A stretch of DNA of 64,000 nucleotides from assembly GCA_034359265.1 (NCBI GenBank), contig CP136898.1:39641501-39705500 (forward strand). The letters are read 5' to 3'. Positions within the stretch are counted from its first letter, which is position 1. Every line of letters begins with the position of its first letter. The position numbers and the translations under genes are program-made. A model generated the notes under the pieces. That model did not search any database. It was not told the origin of the DNA and saw only the letters and a program-made list of their open reading frames with translations. Positions 1-9,820 of this stretch are shown one piece after another. The DNA comes from Canna indica. Lineage: Eukaryota; Streptophyta; Magnoliopsida; Zingiberales; Cannaceae.

Positions 1-21
1 CTTCCTAGTTAGCCTTCCTAA

Positions 22-121
22 AATATTTTAGTGAAAATATAGCTACTTAGCAAGCTAGCTACACTTGCAAGTAAGCTACACTAATATTTTAGTGAAAATA
101 TAGCTACTTAGCAAGCTAGCT
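22..121. repeat. 61-bp tandem duplication in Sirevirus spacer
   Basis: A block beginning aatattttagtgaaaatat occurs at 22-60 and again at 83-121, a period of 61 bp. The related element at about 62,090 has this block once, so the duplication is private to this copy. Confidence 0.85.
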
Positions 122-602
122 CAACCAAGAAGCAAAGATAGACATCAAGAATCATTATCAAAGATAACTGTGCTAAATGATTTGAAATCCATTTTAAAAT
201 AAAATCGAGCGATATCAAAACGAATTTTAAGAGATCATAAGAATAATAAATTAAAATATGATCTCCAACCCTTCCTATTGGTTGAAAACTGAAAGCCACA
301 ATTAGCCTACGATTTACAACTGCAAAGTCGCTTAGGCCCATTACAGGCCACATAGGTCTCCGAAGAGACCGGGAAATAAAAATCAAAAATATTTTCAAAG
401 AACTCTTTTACAAGAACGAGAAAAACAACTCAATTAAACATGGTATCATAAACTTCAACTAAGGTAAAACAATGCAAGTTAGAAGATGGTACCGAAATAG
501 TTTTGATGCCAACTTTACCTAAGGCATCAAAGAGCTTGAGGTTGCAACCAAGAATTGATACTCCATTTAAGTTCATGGTCAACTTCAACTCTTCACTTCT
601 CT

Positions 603-2092
603 TTACCCTTGTGTGGTGACTCCCCCTACAAGAGAAGATACTTTTGGTACCCAAATGGCTTTGGGTCCTTGGGGGTTAATGCGCTTAGGTACCCAAAGTG
701 TCTTAACAATACTATGGTTCATTTTGAAAGCACAATCATATATGGCATGCCCATAAACACCACAACAAAAGCAATGTCCATTAAATTTCTTCTTTTCATT
801 TTTATTATGGACATGAGATTTATTTTTAGAATGCTTGTCATGTGAAACATGATGAGTATGAGCATTCTTAGAAACCTCATTCATCTTCTTATAATTATGA
901 GGTCTAATGGTAGAATGCATGGCATGAGAGGCATGATGAGCATGGGCATTATTAGATAAATCATTTTTCGTTTGAGCATGAAGTTTGATGGTAGAATGCT
1001 TAGCATGGGAATGATGATGAACATTGACATTCTTTACATAAGCATTTTTCATTCTAGTGTTCTTAGGAAATGAAGCATTTTTTAATTTATTTACTTTCTT
1101 ATTCAAGAAAGTAATCTCACTTTTCATTTCATTCATGGATTTATGTAATGCATATAATTGAGATTTTAACATGCAATTCTCTTTTTTAAAATTGTTATTT
1201 TTGAGCTTCAAGTCCTTAAGCTCAAGTTCTACATTATCATGGCATGAATCAAATGAACTAGATTTCAATTTTTCATTTTCTAGTTTGGATTCATGCAAAT
1301 GAGAATTAAGCATTACATTTTCCTTTTTTAACATTTTGCTTTCCTTATCTTTTCTAACTAGCAAGGCATATATTTTTTGACATTCCTCAACTAGTTCTTC
1401 ATATGGCATATTGAATGAACTAGAAGAGCTAGTACTCTCATTATCAATATTATGACTAGAAGGGAAAGAGTGTACCTCATCATTGGTGCTCATGAGGCAA
1501 ATTTTTGATGTAGCTTCATAGTCATTGCAAGAGGATGCTTCATTTGAATGGGATGATGATGTAGAAGCTTTTGACCTCTTCTTTGTCTTGTTTTTCATGG
1601 TGGGGCAATTCTTCTCCACATGCCCTTTTTCCTTGCATGCATGGCACACTACTTTCCTTTTTCGGCTCTTGGAGCTACTCCTTTGACTAGAATAGCTATG
1701 AGCATCAAAACCAAGATTAGTAGTAGGTGAGTGACCATTGTCATCACCACCTTCACCAAAAGTGCCAATCTCTTCGGTTTTGGCATAATCATATAAACGT
1801 TTAAACTAGCCCATAAATTATAAGACGAAGAACAATGCAGGACTTTATCTAGGATGCCATTTGGTAATGTGCTAAGTATGTAATTCATGACATCTCCATT
1901 ATACTTAAACATTTTCTTATCCATTTCACTCCAAGCATGCATATCATCCTTAGGTTCAATGAATTCCCAATGTAACATGTTAAAGACACCAAAGCCCTGA
2001 ATCTTTAGAAAAGTGTACATCCTAGATTTCCATAGACCAAAGTTAGAGGCATTGAACCTAGGGGTTGAAGACGCTACAATCTTTAGAGTCAT
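603..2092 (-). pseudogene. gag: Sirevirus gag (nucleocapsid), broken
   Basis: Structural capsid/nucleocapsid protein of a Copia element. The start MTLKIVASS is at 2092, followed by the Copia gag N-terminus with the conserved YNLW. About 100 residues of the central gag (UBN2-type) domain appear to be missing, and the reading frame changes near 1800. The downstream part (603-1649) is open for about 348 residues. It holds a first knuckle CHACKEKGHVEKNC, a long Lys/Glu-rich coiled-coil stretch, His-rich repeats, and a second knuckle CFCCGVYGHAIYDC near 735-785 with all four ligands. It ends in WVPK motifs and a stop where protease would normally begin. Large gag proteins with coiled coils are known in the Sirevirus genus. 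Confidence 0.8.
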
Positions 2093-2145
2093 TTCTAGAT
2101 CAAGACGAATTGTAGAAGTGATGGTGAAATCACAATCTACGACCA

Positions 2146-2157
2146 GCTCTGATACCA
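2146..2157 (-). other. Primer binding site (tRNA-Met type)
   Basis: The plus strand reads gctctgatacca. Its complement TGGTATCAGAGC is the usual plant Copia primer site matching the initiator tRNA-Met 3' end. It lies 2-3 bp inside the LTR border, which fixes the element's orientation as minus. Confidence 0.88.
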
Positions 2158-2159
2158 AA

Positions 2160-3671
2160 AGTGGGTGAAATGACGACACCAGAGGGGGGATGAATAGTGT
2201 GTTTACTAAATCTATTAACCTAAATCTCAATTTAATTGTTTCTTGATTAGTTTAGGCAATTTGCGATTTAATGATTATATACGGAAGCAATAAATGATTA
2301 AGCAATTAAAGCACAACAAAATGAAATAATGCAAACACAAGATTTATAGTGGTTCGGCCCCAATGCCTACTCCACTACCTAAGCACCTCGCTTAGGATTT
2401 CCAAACTAGTTTTACTAGATTAATTTAAGTTTCCCTTATACAGATGAATTTTCACCGAAGAGACGCACTCTCGACCTAAGGCACTTCCACACCCGGAAGT
2501 CACCGCCTTCTTATCGAGAGTCCTCTTCCACCTCAACCCTAAGGGATAACTAAGCTAATCCTAGTAAACACTAAGTTTATAAAAGTGGCTTTACACCTAA
2601 CACCAGGTAACCACTTATACACTCAAGACCAAACACCTGGTCTTCACACACACAAATAAAAACACGAATTCAAACAAATAGTAAAAATTACAATTGAAAG
2701 AGCTTAAAGAGAAAACCAATTATTGCAAGCTCCTTTCACAGCCTTGGAACCTCCAACTCGCCGAGTCGTAGAGCGCGATTCAATTCCCGAGTTGAGGTAG
2801 CAATTGACGCTTGAGAAGGTGTTCGCGGAAATAGCATAGCGCACTTGATTAATCGTTGGAAGGCTCAAATCATTTTTTTAATGGCTCAATAAATTCTATA
2901 AGAATCAAGGAAGAAGGTTAAATGAAGTATATGAGGGTGTATTTATACCCTCGTGAAGAAATGATAGCTCAACGGATAGATTTCTATCCGTTGCAGGTCG
3001 CCGATCGAATGGTCGGTCGACCAATCATTCGATCGCTTCCTTTTTTCCTGTGGTCGGTCGACCAATGGGTCGACCGCCCAGACGCAAATCTATCGATCCA
3101 CCCTTCGATCGACCCATTGGTCGACTGTCGTGATCTCGCGTCTTTAGCATACGCAGGTCGGTCGATCGACGGGTCGACCGCCCGAGCTACTGCCCAATTT
3201 TGGCTTCAATCGGTAGACCACCTAGTCGACCGACGTAGCTGCTGCATTTTCTTCCCTAAGTTTTGGTCGACCGACGGGTCGACCGAATGTCTACTGCCCC
3301 TTTTTACTTATAGTCGATCGACCCAACCTAGGCTGAGATTGATTTCTTCAACCTTTTTCTTCAGTGCTTCATTTTCGGGTTCCGGCTTTCAACGCGCATC
3401 AACTTGGAGAGCTTTCATGTGATCCTTAAGCTCGTCCAATACGTCTTTGTCGCACACATCGATCTTTGAGAGATTTCCACGATGAACCCGAGCACGACGA
3501 TCAATGTCCTTTCAATTTCCCGATTTCTTTCGATTTATCTGATCGAGGATATCGAACGCTAATTGATATGGAACCAGAAAAATATTCTCAATGAAATCAT
3601 GTCCCATGTTTGTTATCATCAAAACCATCAAAACCGAGATTAAGACTTAGGTTGAAAACCTAAAGCCAACA
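2160..3671 (-). repeat. 5' LTR of the Sirevirus
   Basis: About 1.5 kb. On the minus strand it begins TGTTGGC at 3671, carries the gatgataacaaac block common to all Sirevirus LTRs here, and ends in the block 'cacactattcatcccccctctggtgt' type next to the PBS. In transcription order it holds a GTCGAC palindrome array (about 3310-3000), a perfect stem (2993-2970), a TATA box in an inverted repeat (2952-2933), and the conserved TAGTGG/CCACTA hairpin block (2347-2377). The left terminus has decayed from TGTTGG. Confidence 0.85.
2933..3310 (-). promoter_or_regulatory. LTR promoter module: palindrome array, stem, TATA
   Basis: At 3000-3310 there are many short palindromic or near-palindromic units built from GGTCGACC, GTCGATCGAC and CGATCG. 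Downstream on the minus strand comes a perfect 11-bp inverted repeat (CAACGGATAGA and TCTATCCGTTG, 2970-2993, loop TT). Next is TATAAATA flanked by GAGGGT and ACCCTC arms (2933-2952). The same order occurs in the other full LTRs. A transcription role is inferred from position. Confidence 0.6.
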
Positions 3672-4428
3672 ACACTGCCATGAAGGAATGCATTAGATAC
3701 ATCAAGTTGACGTACTGTCCAATTAGAGCTGATGGCAATAGAGAGTAACAAACGGACTGTTGTGATCTTGATGACTGGACTGAAAGTATAAGTATAGTCA
3801 ATGCCATGTTGTTGACGGAAGCTTTTAGCAACTAAGCGAGCCTTATGTCGTTCAATGGAGCTATCAAGCGGTGTTTGAGCTTGAATACCCATTTGCAACC
3901 AATAACATTCATAGAGGGAGTTCGGGGTACCAAGGTCCATGTGTCGTTTCGAAGTAAGGCATCAAATTTAGTAGCCATTGCAGTGTGCCAAGCAGGATCT
4001 TTGGAGGCCTAAGTAAAACATGTGGGCTCAGGAGAAGAACTTACAGCAAGTAGTGCATTTGGTAGAGGATGATTGGTACGACACTTGCGTGGAGCTGGAG
4101 GAGTGGGAGGATGATCTTGTTGTGCATAGATATCAGCTAGTGAACGAGTACGACGTGGAATGGAGTCCTCGTCATATTCTGCAATATCATATTTGGAGGA
4201 TGAGGAGCCTGAGGATGCAAATGATTGAAAATTGGAGCTAGGTGCAGGTGTTCTTGGAGGTGATGCAGAAGGATGCGTATCAATAGAAGGCCCATGTAAT
4301 GAAGGTTGGACTAAGGTTCTTGGTTTAGGTGTCCTTGCAGGTGTAGTCATTTGTTCATCAAGAGGATGTGCTTTTAACAAAGGGGCCCCCAAAATACCTG
4401 ATCCCAGTATAGGTTGTAGAAGAGCTCC
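3672..4428 (-). pseudogene. pol: Copia integrase-RT linker and RT N-terminus
   Basis: Reverse transcriptase fragment. From the right it shows the Pro-rich linker (PPTPPAPRKCRTNHP), then the RT N-terminal motifs [15 protein letters not shown], a frame break, [12 protein letters not shown], and [11 protein letters not shown], where the Sirevirus interrupts it. The YVDD catalytic segment lies beyond the break and is absent. An in-frame stop follows EPTCFT. Confidence 0.85.
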
Positions 4429-6059
4429 TGTTGGACTAAGGTTTTCAACCTTGGTCTTAATCTCGGTTTTGATGATAACAAACATGGAACTAATGATTCT
4501 TTGAGAAATACTTTCAGGTTCCAAGTCGGTTAGCGCACGACGTCTGCGATCAAAAAAATCGAAGAAATCGGCAAGGACGCTCGTCGACGCTCGGGATTCT
4601 TCGAGAAGTTAAAGTTTAGGTCTAGGGTGTCTAGCTTGTGTTGTAAATCCTCATAATGATGCATAAGAACCCAAAAACCAAACACAAGCCCCAAATCATG
4701 AAAATCCGAAAATTAGAAAAGGCCTTGAAATTCACTAATCCTAGAGAGCTCATTGGAGGGTTATATAACCTAGACATTTTTTTGGCACCAAAAATACCGA
4801 TAATTGTTCCTTAGGTAAAAACTAGATAACGAGATATTCTTAAGGATTTTTTGGAAGCCTTTAGCCTATATCCATATTTGACCCGGAAGATTAGAAAATT
4901 TCTGTTTTTCAAAAATTTGTACTAGAGCCCCAGAGTTAGATTTTGATTCTTAAGGATTTTAATTTTTTAGATATTTTTATTGAATCCAAATGGGGGGTAA
5001 TCCTCATATAACATTTATGTTTTAAAGTTATTAACTTGAAGTCAAGAAATATTATATAAGTAGACTTAGCGAAGATGGAACCCAGAAACGAGCAAGCAAG
5101 TAGAACAAGCCTAACCAAGTAGTTTACCCAAGTTCGATCGACAAAAAGAGAAGGCATTTTGGTCGACTGGCCGATGCCCAGAATGGGCAGAATGCCTTCG
5201 GTCGCTCGGTCGGTCGACCGATGGTCGACCGACAAGCGATCGGGTGTCGACAACGGGCAGAAAAATGCCCGTTGACGAGCCTTGAGTGTTGGGGAGTTAG
5301 AAATACCCATCCCAAACTCATTTCAAGCTAACCATTGATGCTTCCATGCCTCAAAGTGTAATCCTAAGCATCTCTACAAGCTTTCATTGAGCCATCCTTG
5401 CAAGAACCCTAGTTTTGATCACCACTGCTTGGTTTAGCCTTCAAGCTTCATCGATTTATCATCTTAAGGCATCAAGAGGACTAAGGAGTTTTCTTTGGAG
5501 CTAAGTATGTATTGTATTATTTATTTGCTCCATTGTTTGTATATTTTGTGGTTTATTTTCATTGTATATCATTTGTGTAAACCTAGAGTGCTAGGTTGAT
5601 TGAGTTGGTGGTTGCCTTGGTGTTAAGGCTTAAATCCACAATTATAAACTTAGTTGACTAGGATTAGTTGAGTTGTCCTTAGGTTGAGGTGGGAGAGTGC
5701 TCTCGCTAGGAAGGAGGAATACTTTCGGGTGTGGAAGTGCCTTTGGTTTGAGAGCGGAGACTTTCCGGTGTAAAGTCCTCATTGTAAGGAAACCAATTAA
5801 TTTTGTTAAACTAGTTTGGAAATCCTAAGCGGGGTGCTTAGGTAGTGGAGTAGGCATTGGGGCCGAACCACTATAAACCATTGTGTTGGCATTTATATTT
5901 TGTTTATGTTAATTGCTTTATCATTAATCGCTTCTGCATTTAGTCGTTCAATTGTGAATTGCCTAAGTAGTCTAAGAAAATGTTTAAAATCGAATTTAGG
6001 TAAATAGATTTAGTTAACACACTATTCACCCCTCCTCTAGTGTAGCCATTTCACCAACA
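4429..6059 (+). repeat. Solo Sirevirus LTR with perfect 5-bp target duplication
   Basis: A 1631-bp LTR from TGTTGGAC to CCAACA, flanked by GCTCC at 4424-4428 and again at 6060-6064. No internal sequence is present, so it is a solo LTR left by LTR-LTR recombination. It has the gatgataacaaac block near its start, the GTCGAC array (5155-5235), a perfect stem (5251-5274), a mutated TATA (TAGAAATA near 5297), the TAGTGG hairpin block (about 5846-5876) and the 3' cacactattcacccctcc block. Removing it restores the surrounding Copia linker. Confidence 0.95.
5155..5305 (+). promoter_or_regulatory. LTR promoter module with conserved stem
   Basis: GTCGACC/GATCG units at 5155-5250 are followed by CAACGGGCA and TGCCCGTTG (5251-5274, perfect 9-bp stem, 6-nt A-rich loop). 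After that comes a TATA-like site between G-run and C-run arms, mutated to TAGAAATA. This matches the other LTRs in order and spacing. Confidence 0.55.
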
Positions 6060-6064
6060 GCTCC

Positions 6065-7047
6065 GGGCCACCGCCCTAGTGTGCTAGCATCATATTGAGA
6101 GATATTTGGAGGAGTCATAGTTGGTGAGGTCTCTGTAAAGGAGAAGATGTTTCATCAAAAGTAACATTATGCGAGATGTAAATTATCCCAAAAGGTATAT
6201 ATAAGCAACGATAGCCATGATGCATAGTACTATAACCAAGAAAAACACATAACTGAGAGCAAGGTTGAAGTTTATTTGTTGTATAGGGTCGAAGCCAAGG
6301 ATAGCATGCACATCCAAAAATGCGAAGAAAGCTATAGTTAGGAGAGCGACCATATAGTTTTTCTAGTGGACTTTTGTGATTAAGATAAGGGGACGAAAGG
6401 TAGTTGATAAGGTAAATAGCAGTGGAGACGACATAATCCTAAAATTTGGATGGAACAAAAGCATGATGTAGTAGAGCAAGAGCTGTTTCTATAATGTGAC
6501 GATGTTTGCGCTCGGCAGAATCATTTTGTTCCGGTGTGTGAGGACATGAAACACGATGAAGGATGCCACGTGATTCAAGGTAGCGATGTAGGGCTTGATA
6601 TTCGCCAACCCAATCTGAGAGAGCAGACTTTATTTTGCAATTAAAGAAGTGTTCCGCATGTTGTTGAGAGCGAGAAAAGATATCAAAAAGCTCAGATCGA
6701 CGCTTCATCAAAAAAAGTTAAGTAAACTTACTAAAGTCATCGACAAAGATAACATAATAAGAGAAACCATTGTTAATCAAGATAGGAGCCGGTCCCCAAA
6801 CATCTGAATGAATAAGTTCAAGTGGAGATGAGGACACATGTTTAGATAAAGAGAAAGGTAATTTATGACTTTTGCCTTTCATACATGCAGGACAAATAGA
6901 TGACGACAAGTGAGAGTAAGTAGGTAAACCATAGCGATTAATAATTTGATGAACGAGTCGAAGAGAAGGATGACCCAACCGAGTATGCCAAGAGGACGTG
7001 CTAGTGCATTCTCTAACAAGAGCAGTAGGATAGGTTGTGAGAGACAA
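6065..7047 (-). pseudogene. pol: Copia integrase
   Basis: Integrase inserts the cDNA into host DNA. The N-terminal HHCC region has WHTRLGHPS and CPACMKGKSHKLPF. The core has HSDVWGP (first Asp), SDWVGEY (second Asp) and AERKHR (Glu), so the three catalytic residues are readable. The C-terminal part (6065-6440) carries FGCACYPWLRPY and CVFLGYS. A frame break near 6715 splits the core, and QND replaces the usual QNG. Confidence 0.87.
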
Positions 7048-7289
7048 TAAAGGCCGTCCTTAGTTTCTCCCTTGAGCAAAATTTTCTTCAAGGCACGATC
7101 CTTTACAAGACATTCACGTGGATGAAATTTAAAAAAGACATTATTGTCAGTAGTAAATTGACAAACAAAAAGTAAAATTTTGATGATAGAGGGGACATGG
7201 AGGACATTGCACATGGTAAGAGGACGAGATGAAGTAGGAATTGATGTGTTTCCAAGATGAGTAATACGCAAACCTGAATCGTTGTCAAT

Positions 7290-8238
7290 TTACACCATGT
7301 TTGTCCCTTGATAAGGTACTAGATCGACTAAAGTATGATACTCCGGTGTGACATGATGTGAGGCTCCAGAGTTAGGATACCATCCTTTTGCTGCAGTAGA
7401 GCCCAACGTAGCGAACCCACCAGTGAATAATGTATCAAAGCGCTTGGAGCACTCATGTGCATAGTGGCCAGGAATGAAACAAATTTGACATCTTCCTTGA
7501 CCACGTCCTCTTCCACGACCACGATTCTGACATCCACCCTGATTGGAAGAAGAGGAGAAGGGGTGGCCTCGACCAGCAACATTGATGGAGGGAAAGGATA
7601 ATTCTGTGTGCGCTTTGCTTGCAAAGAAAGTAGACATTCATGAGAAGATAGCATACCATGAACTTGTTCAAGTGTGAAGTCATCTGGGCGAGTTGTCATG
7701 GTGGGTACAAAATTATCATAGACGGGTCCCAGCCCATCGAGTACATGCATTAAAAGATCAGGATCCGATATAGGATGTTCGATTGCTACTAATGGATTGC
7801 ATGTACTCATCAATGGATGCATCACCTATTTGAATAGTCTGTAGTTGCGCCTTAGGTTGAAGAATTCTGGCTCGTGGATGTGATGCGAAGGTCCGAGCAA
7901 GAGCCTCTCATATGGCGTGGGCGGTATTGAGGCCTACCACTATTGGCAGCACGGACTCAAAAAGTGTTGAAATTATCCATGTTAACCACCATTTGATCCT
8001 TCTTTACTCACGCTTCATATGTTGGATCTGTGGAGACGGGATAAGAGATGGTGCCATCAACCACGTTGAGAAGATCATGCACACGCAGTAGAGGAAGAAA
8101 TTGTGTCTTCCATAGTAAGTAGTTGTCGTGAGTCAACATCAAAGGAAGAAATGGTATTGTATTTGTAGGAAGAGATAAGGAGGTAGATGATAATGTCGGT
8201 ATCGGTTCATCTTGAGATGAGTTGACCTCATATGCCAT
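7290..8238 (-). pseudogene. gag-pr: Copia gag and protease
   Basis: Gag starts MAYEVNSSQ at 8238 and contains DNYLLWKTQFLPLL and the distal gag domain (LDGLGPVYDNFV, 7328-7825). A Gly/Arg-rich linker precedes the knuckle CQICFIPGHYAHEC, which is complete. The aspartic protease motif reads NSGASHHVT where the family has DSGA, so the catalytic Asp is Asn in this copy. Frame changes near 7640 and 7830 break the ORF. Confidence 0.85.
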
Positions 8239-8324
8239 TGTTGTGATTTCTATAAATGAGAAAATCAACAATGGTGTAGAGTCAAGAGAGAGATCAGATT
8301 AAACCAATTGATTGTCTAACCTAC

Positions 8325-8336
8325 GCTCTGATACTA
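8325..8336 (-). other. Primer binding site, slightly decayed
   Basis: gctctgatacta, one base off the complement of TGGTATCAGAGC. It lies 5' of gag on the minus strand, as expected. Confidence 0.75.
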
Positions 8337-8338
8337 TA

Positions 8339-9230
8339 AAAAAATTATAAAGGAAGAGAGAGAGGGATGTGAGATAGAAGAAGAATAGTATTGAGATTCT
8401 TCCTTGACTCAAAGTACACATACAATTACTTCGAGGAAAGTATTTCCTTCAATACTGGTAAAGATGAACAGGTAAAAGACCAATCCAATTGTATTTCCTT
8501 CAGAAAGTATTATACGTATAGAGAAACAAGAAGTCTAGTTTTTCTACAGTACCATACAAAAAAACCTTTTATAAAGAAAACCAAGTCTTCAATTTTGAAG
8601 AGGTTTCTCTCATTAAGATGGTATAGTGATTACCAGCTTCAACTATTTCAAGTGTGAATAAGTTTGAGGGTGAGAAAGGAATCGATCTAGATGATTATAA
8701 ATAGTGTTTTTAAAACCAATATTTTCATTATTTTGGGCACCTGCAAGGTTCGATCCACTTGAATCAAGTTCCGATATATGTAAATTGGATTTCGGTAAAA
8801 GATCCTATATCATGACATATATAATTAGATCAGATTTGAAAAGGGCGCTAGTTCATGTACCCATTAAGTTAATTCATATTTGGTTCTAATAGGAGAAAAA
8901 ACAAGCGCCCAAGTTAAGCTCAACTCATTTTATTGGTTTGTGTTAATGTTTTGGCTTATTTTATGTTGGCTTTATTTGGCAAATTATTTATGTTGGGTTG
9001 CTGATGTTGGAATTATCTATTGTTGTGATGATGTGGATGTGGATTGGTATTCTTATTATATATATATATATATATACTTGTTTTGTGGAGTGATAGTTAT
9101 CTTTTGGTGGAGACATGGTCATCATGGGCTAGAGATGTGGAGTGGTGGGCGCATAGTGCCATGGCTGCTTCAAGAGTTGTGCGCCACTTTGTGCAAAATA
9201 GATAAAAGAGGAGAGAAAATCATAGTGTAG
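8339..9230. other. Unidentified stretch, probably LTR plus unrelated sequence
   Basis: The left part should be the 5' LTR of the minus-strand Copia element, but no second LTR is present to set its border. The rest has only short, low-complexity ORFs and no recognised domain. A B-box-like GGTTCGATCC near 8748 has no tRNA around it. Confidence 0.4.
9057..9076. repeat. (TA)n microsatellite
   Basis: About ten uninterrupted TA units. Confidence 0.9.
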
Positions 9231-9746
9231 TTTTTTATCCTAAAATAGTGTTGCCGAAATTTTGATCAAGAGGGGATTATTTTATTTAGAGTGTGTGGAT
9301 TGTAAGCAACAAATTGTCTACAAGCAAATCATATCAAGGTTGGGATTTGGGCTATTGAACTCGCTATAACATGAAGAACGTGTGGAGGACAGAACTCTAT
9401 GATTGAGTTGTCATAGAGAGACAAGTGGTTAGCACTTGTAATAACAAGAGGTGTTGTGTTATTTTCGGTTCACTTTAGTATAGAAAGTAGGATTTTGGTG
9501 TGTAAATCCTGATACTTATAGCGTACTATGTTAATAGTGGATTGAAGATCTGTCCAGTGAGGGCCCCACAGATTAGGTGACGAGATTTTCACTGAACTGC
9601 GTAAGTAAATCTTTTGTGTGTTTGCGTGTTTCTATATTTATTTTTATATCTGCTACTCACTTTGTCTTAAGCCAGTTCTCGTATCAATTGTAACTCAATA
9701 CGTAACTGTCTCTTAGCAGAAAGTTTCCATAGAGACAATATTTACA
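9231..9746 (+). repeat. 5' LTR of SIRE-like element (right border only)
   Basis: The sequence ends tttaca just before a primer site at 9749, so it is the 3' end of a 5' LTR. The left border is not determined and the start given is arbitrary. It lacks the TGTTGG and TAGTGG-hairpin blocks of the main Sirevirus LTR family, so it belongs to a different family. Confidence 0.45.
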
Positions 9747-9748
9747 AT

Positions 9749-9760
9749 TGGTATCAGAGT
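9749..9760 (+). other. Primer binding site (tRNA-Met type)
   Basis: TGGTATCAGAGT, one mismatch to the tRNA-Met site, 60 bp before gag. Confidence 0.82.
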
Positions 9761-9820
9761 AGTTGTGCTAAACTCTACCAGCACAGATCCTTGGAGTGTC
9801 TCTAGTATTCAACATCAAAA

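Larger units (their letters stand above)
1..3671 (-). mobile_element. Sirevirus-type Ty1/Copia element, 5' part (LTR, PBS, gag, post-gag spacer)
   Basis: Read on the minus strand, the order is LTR, tRNA-Met-type primer site, gag with two CCHC knuckles, then a non-coding spacer that leaves the window at base 1. The LTR begins TGTTGG and shares its layout with seven other LTRs here. The spacer at 1-600 is alignable by eye with 12000-12440 and with 62050-62600, so three elements share this plan. No protease or integrase follows gag, which points to a non-autonomous subfamily. The element is inserted into the RT of a Copia element that resumes at 3672, with 'acact' as the probable target site. 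The other end is outside the window. Confidence 0.82.
3672..8336 (-). mobile_element. Ty1/Copia element (gag to RT), interrupted
   Basis: Minus-strand Copia element with PBS at 8325-8336, gag, knuckle, protease, integrase and the N-terminal part of RT in the usual Copia order. It is interrupted by a solo Sirevirus LTR (4429-6059) and cut at 3671 by the Sirevirus to its left, so the rest of RT, RNase H and the 3' LTR are not visible. Its 5' LTR should begin near 8339, but no clear outer border was found. Numerous frame breaks show it is inactive. Confidence 0.85.

Noticed and set aside
2922..3422. A 166-codon open reading frame on the plus strand.
   Set aside because: It lies antisense in an LTR across the GTCGAC array. 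The open frame results from the repeated motif and shows no domain.
8740..8760. B-box-like GGTTCGATCC suggesting a tRNA gene.
   Set aside because: No A-box, acceptor pairing or cloverleaf can be drawn from the 70 bases upstream.
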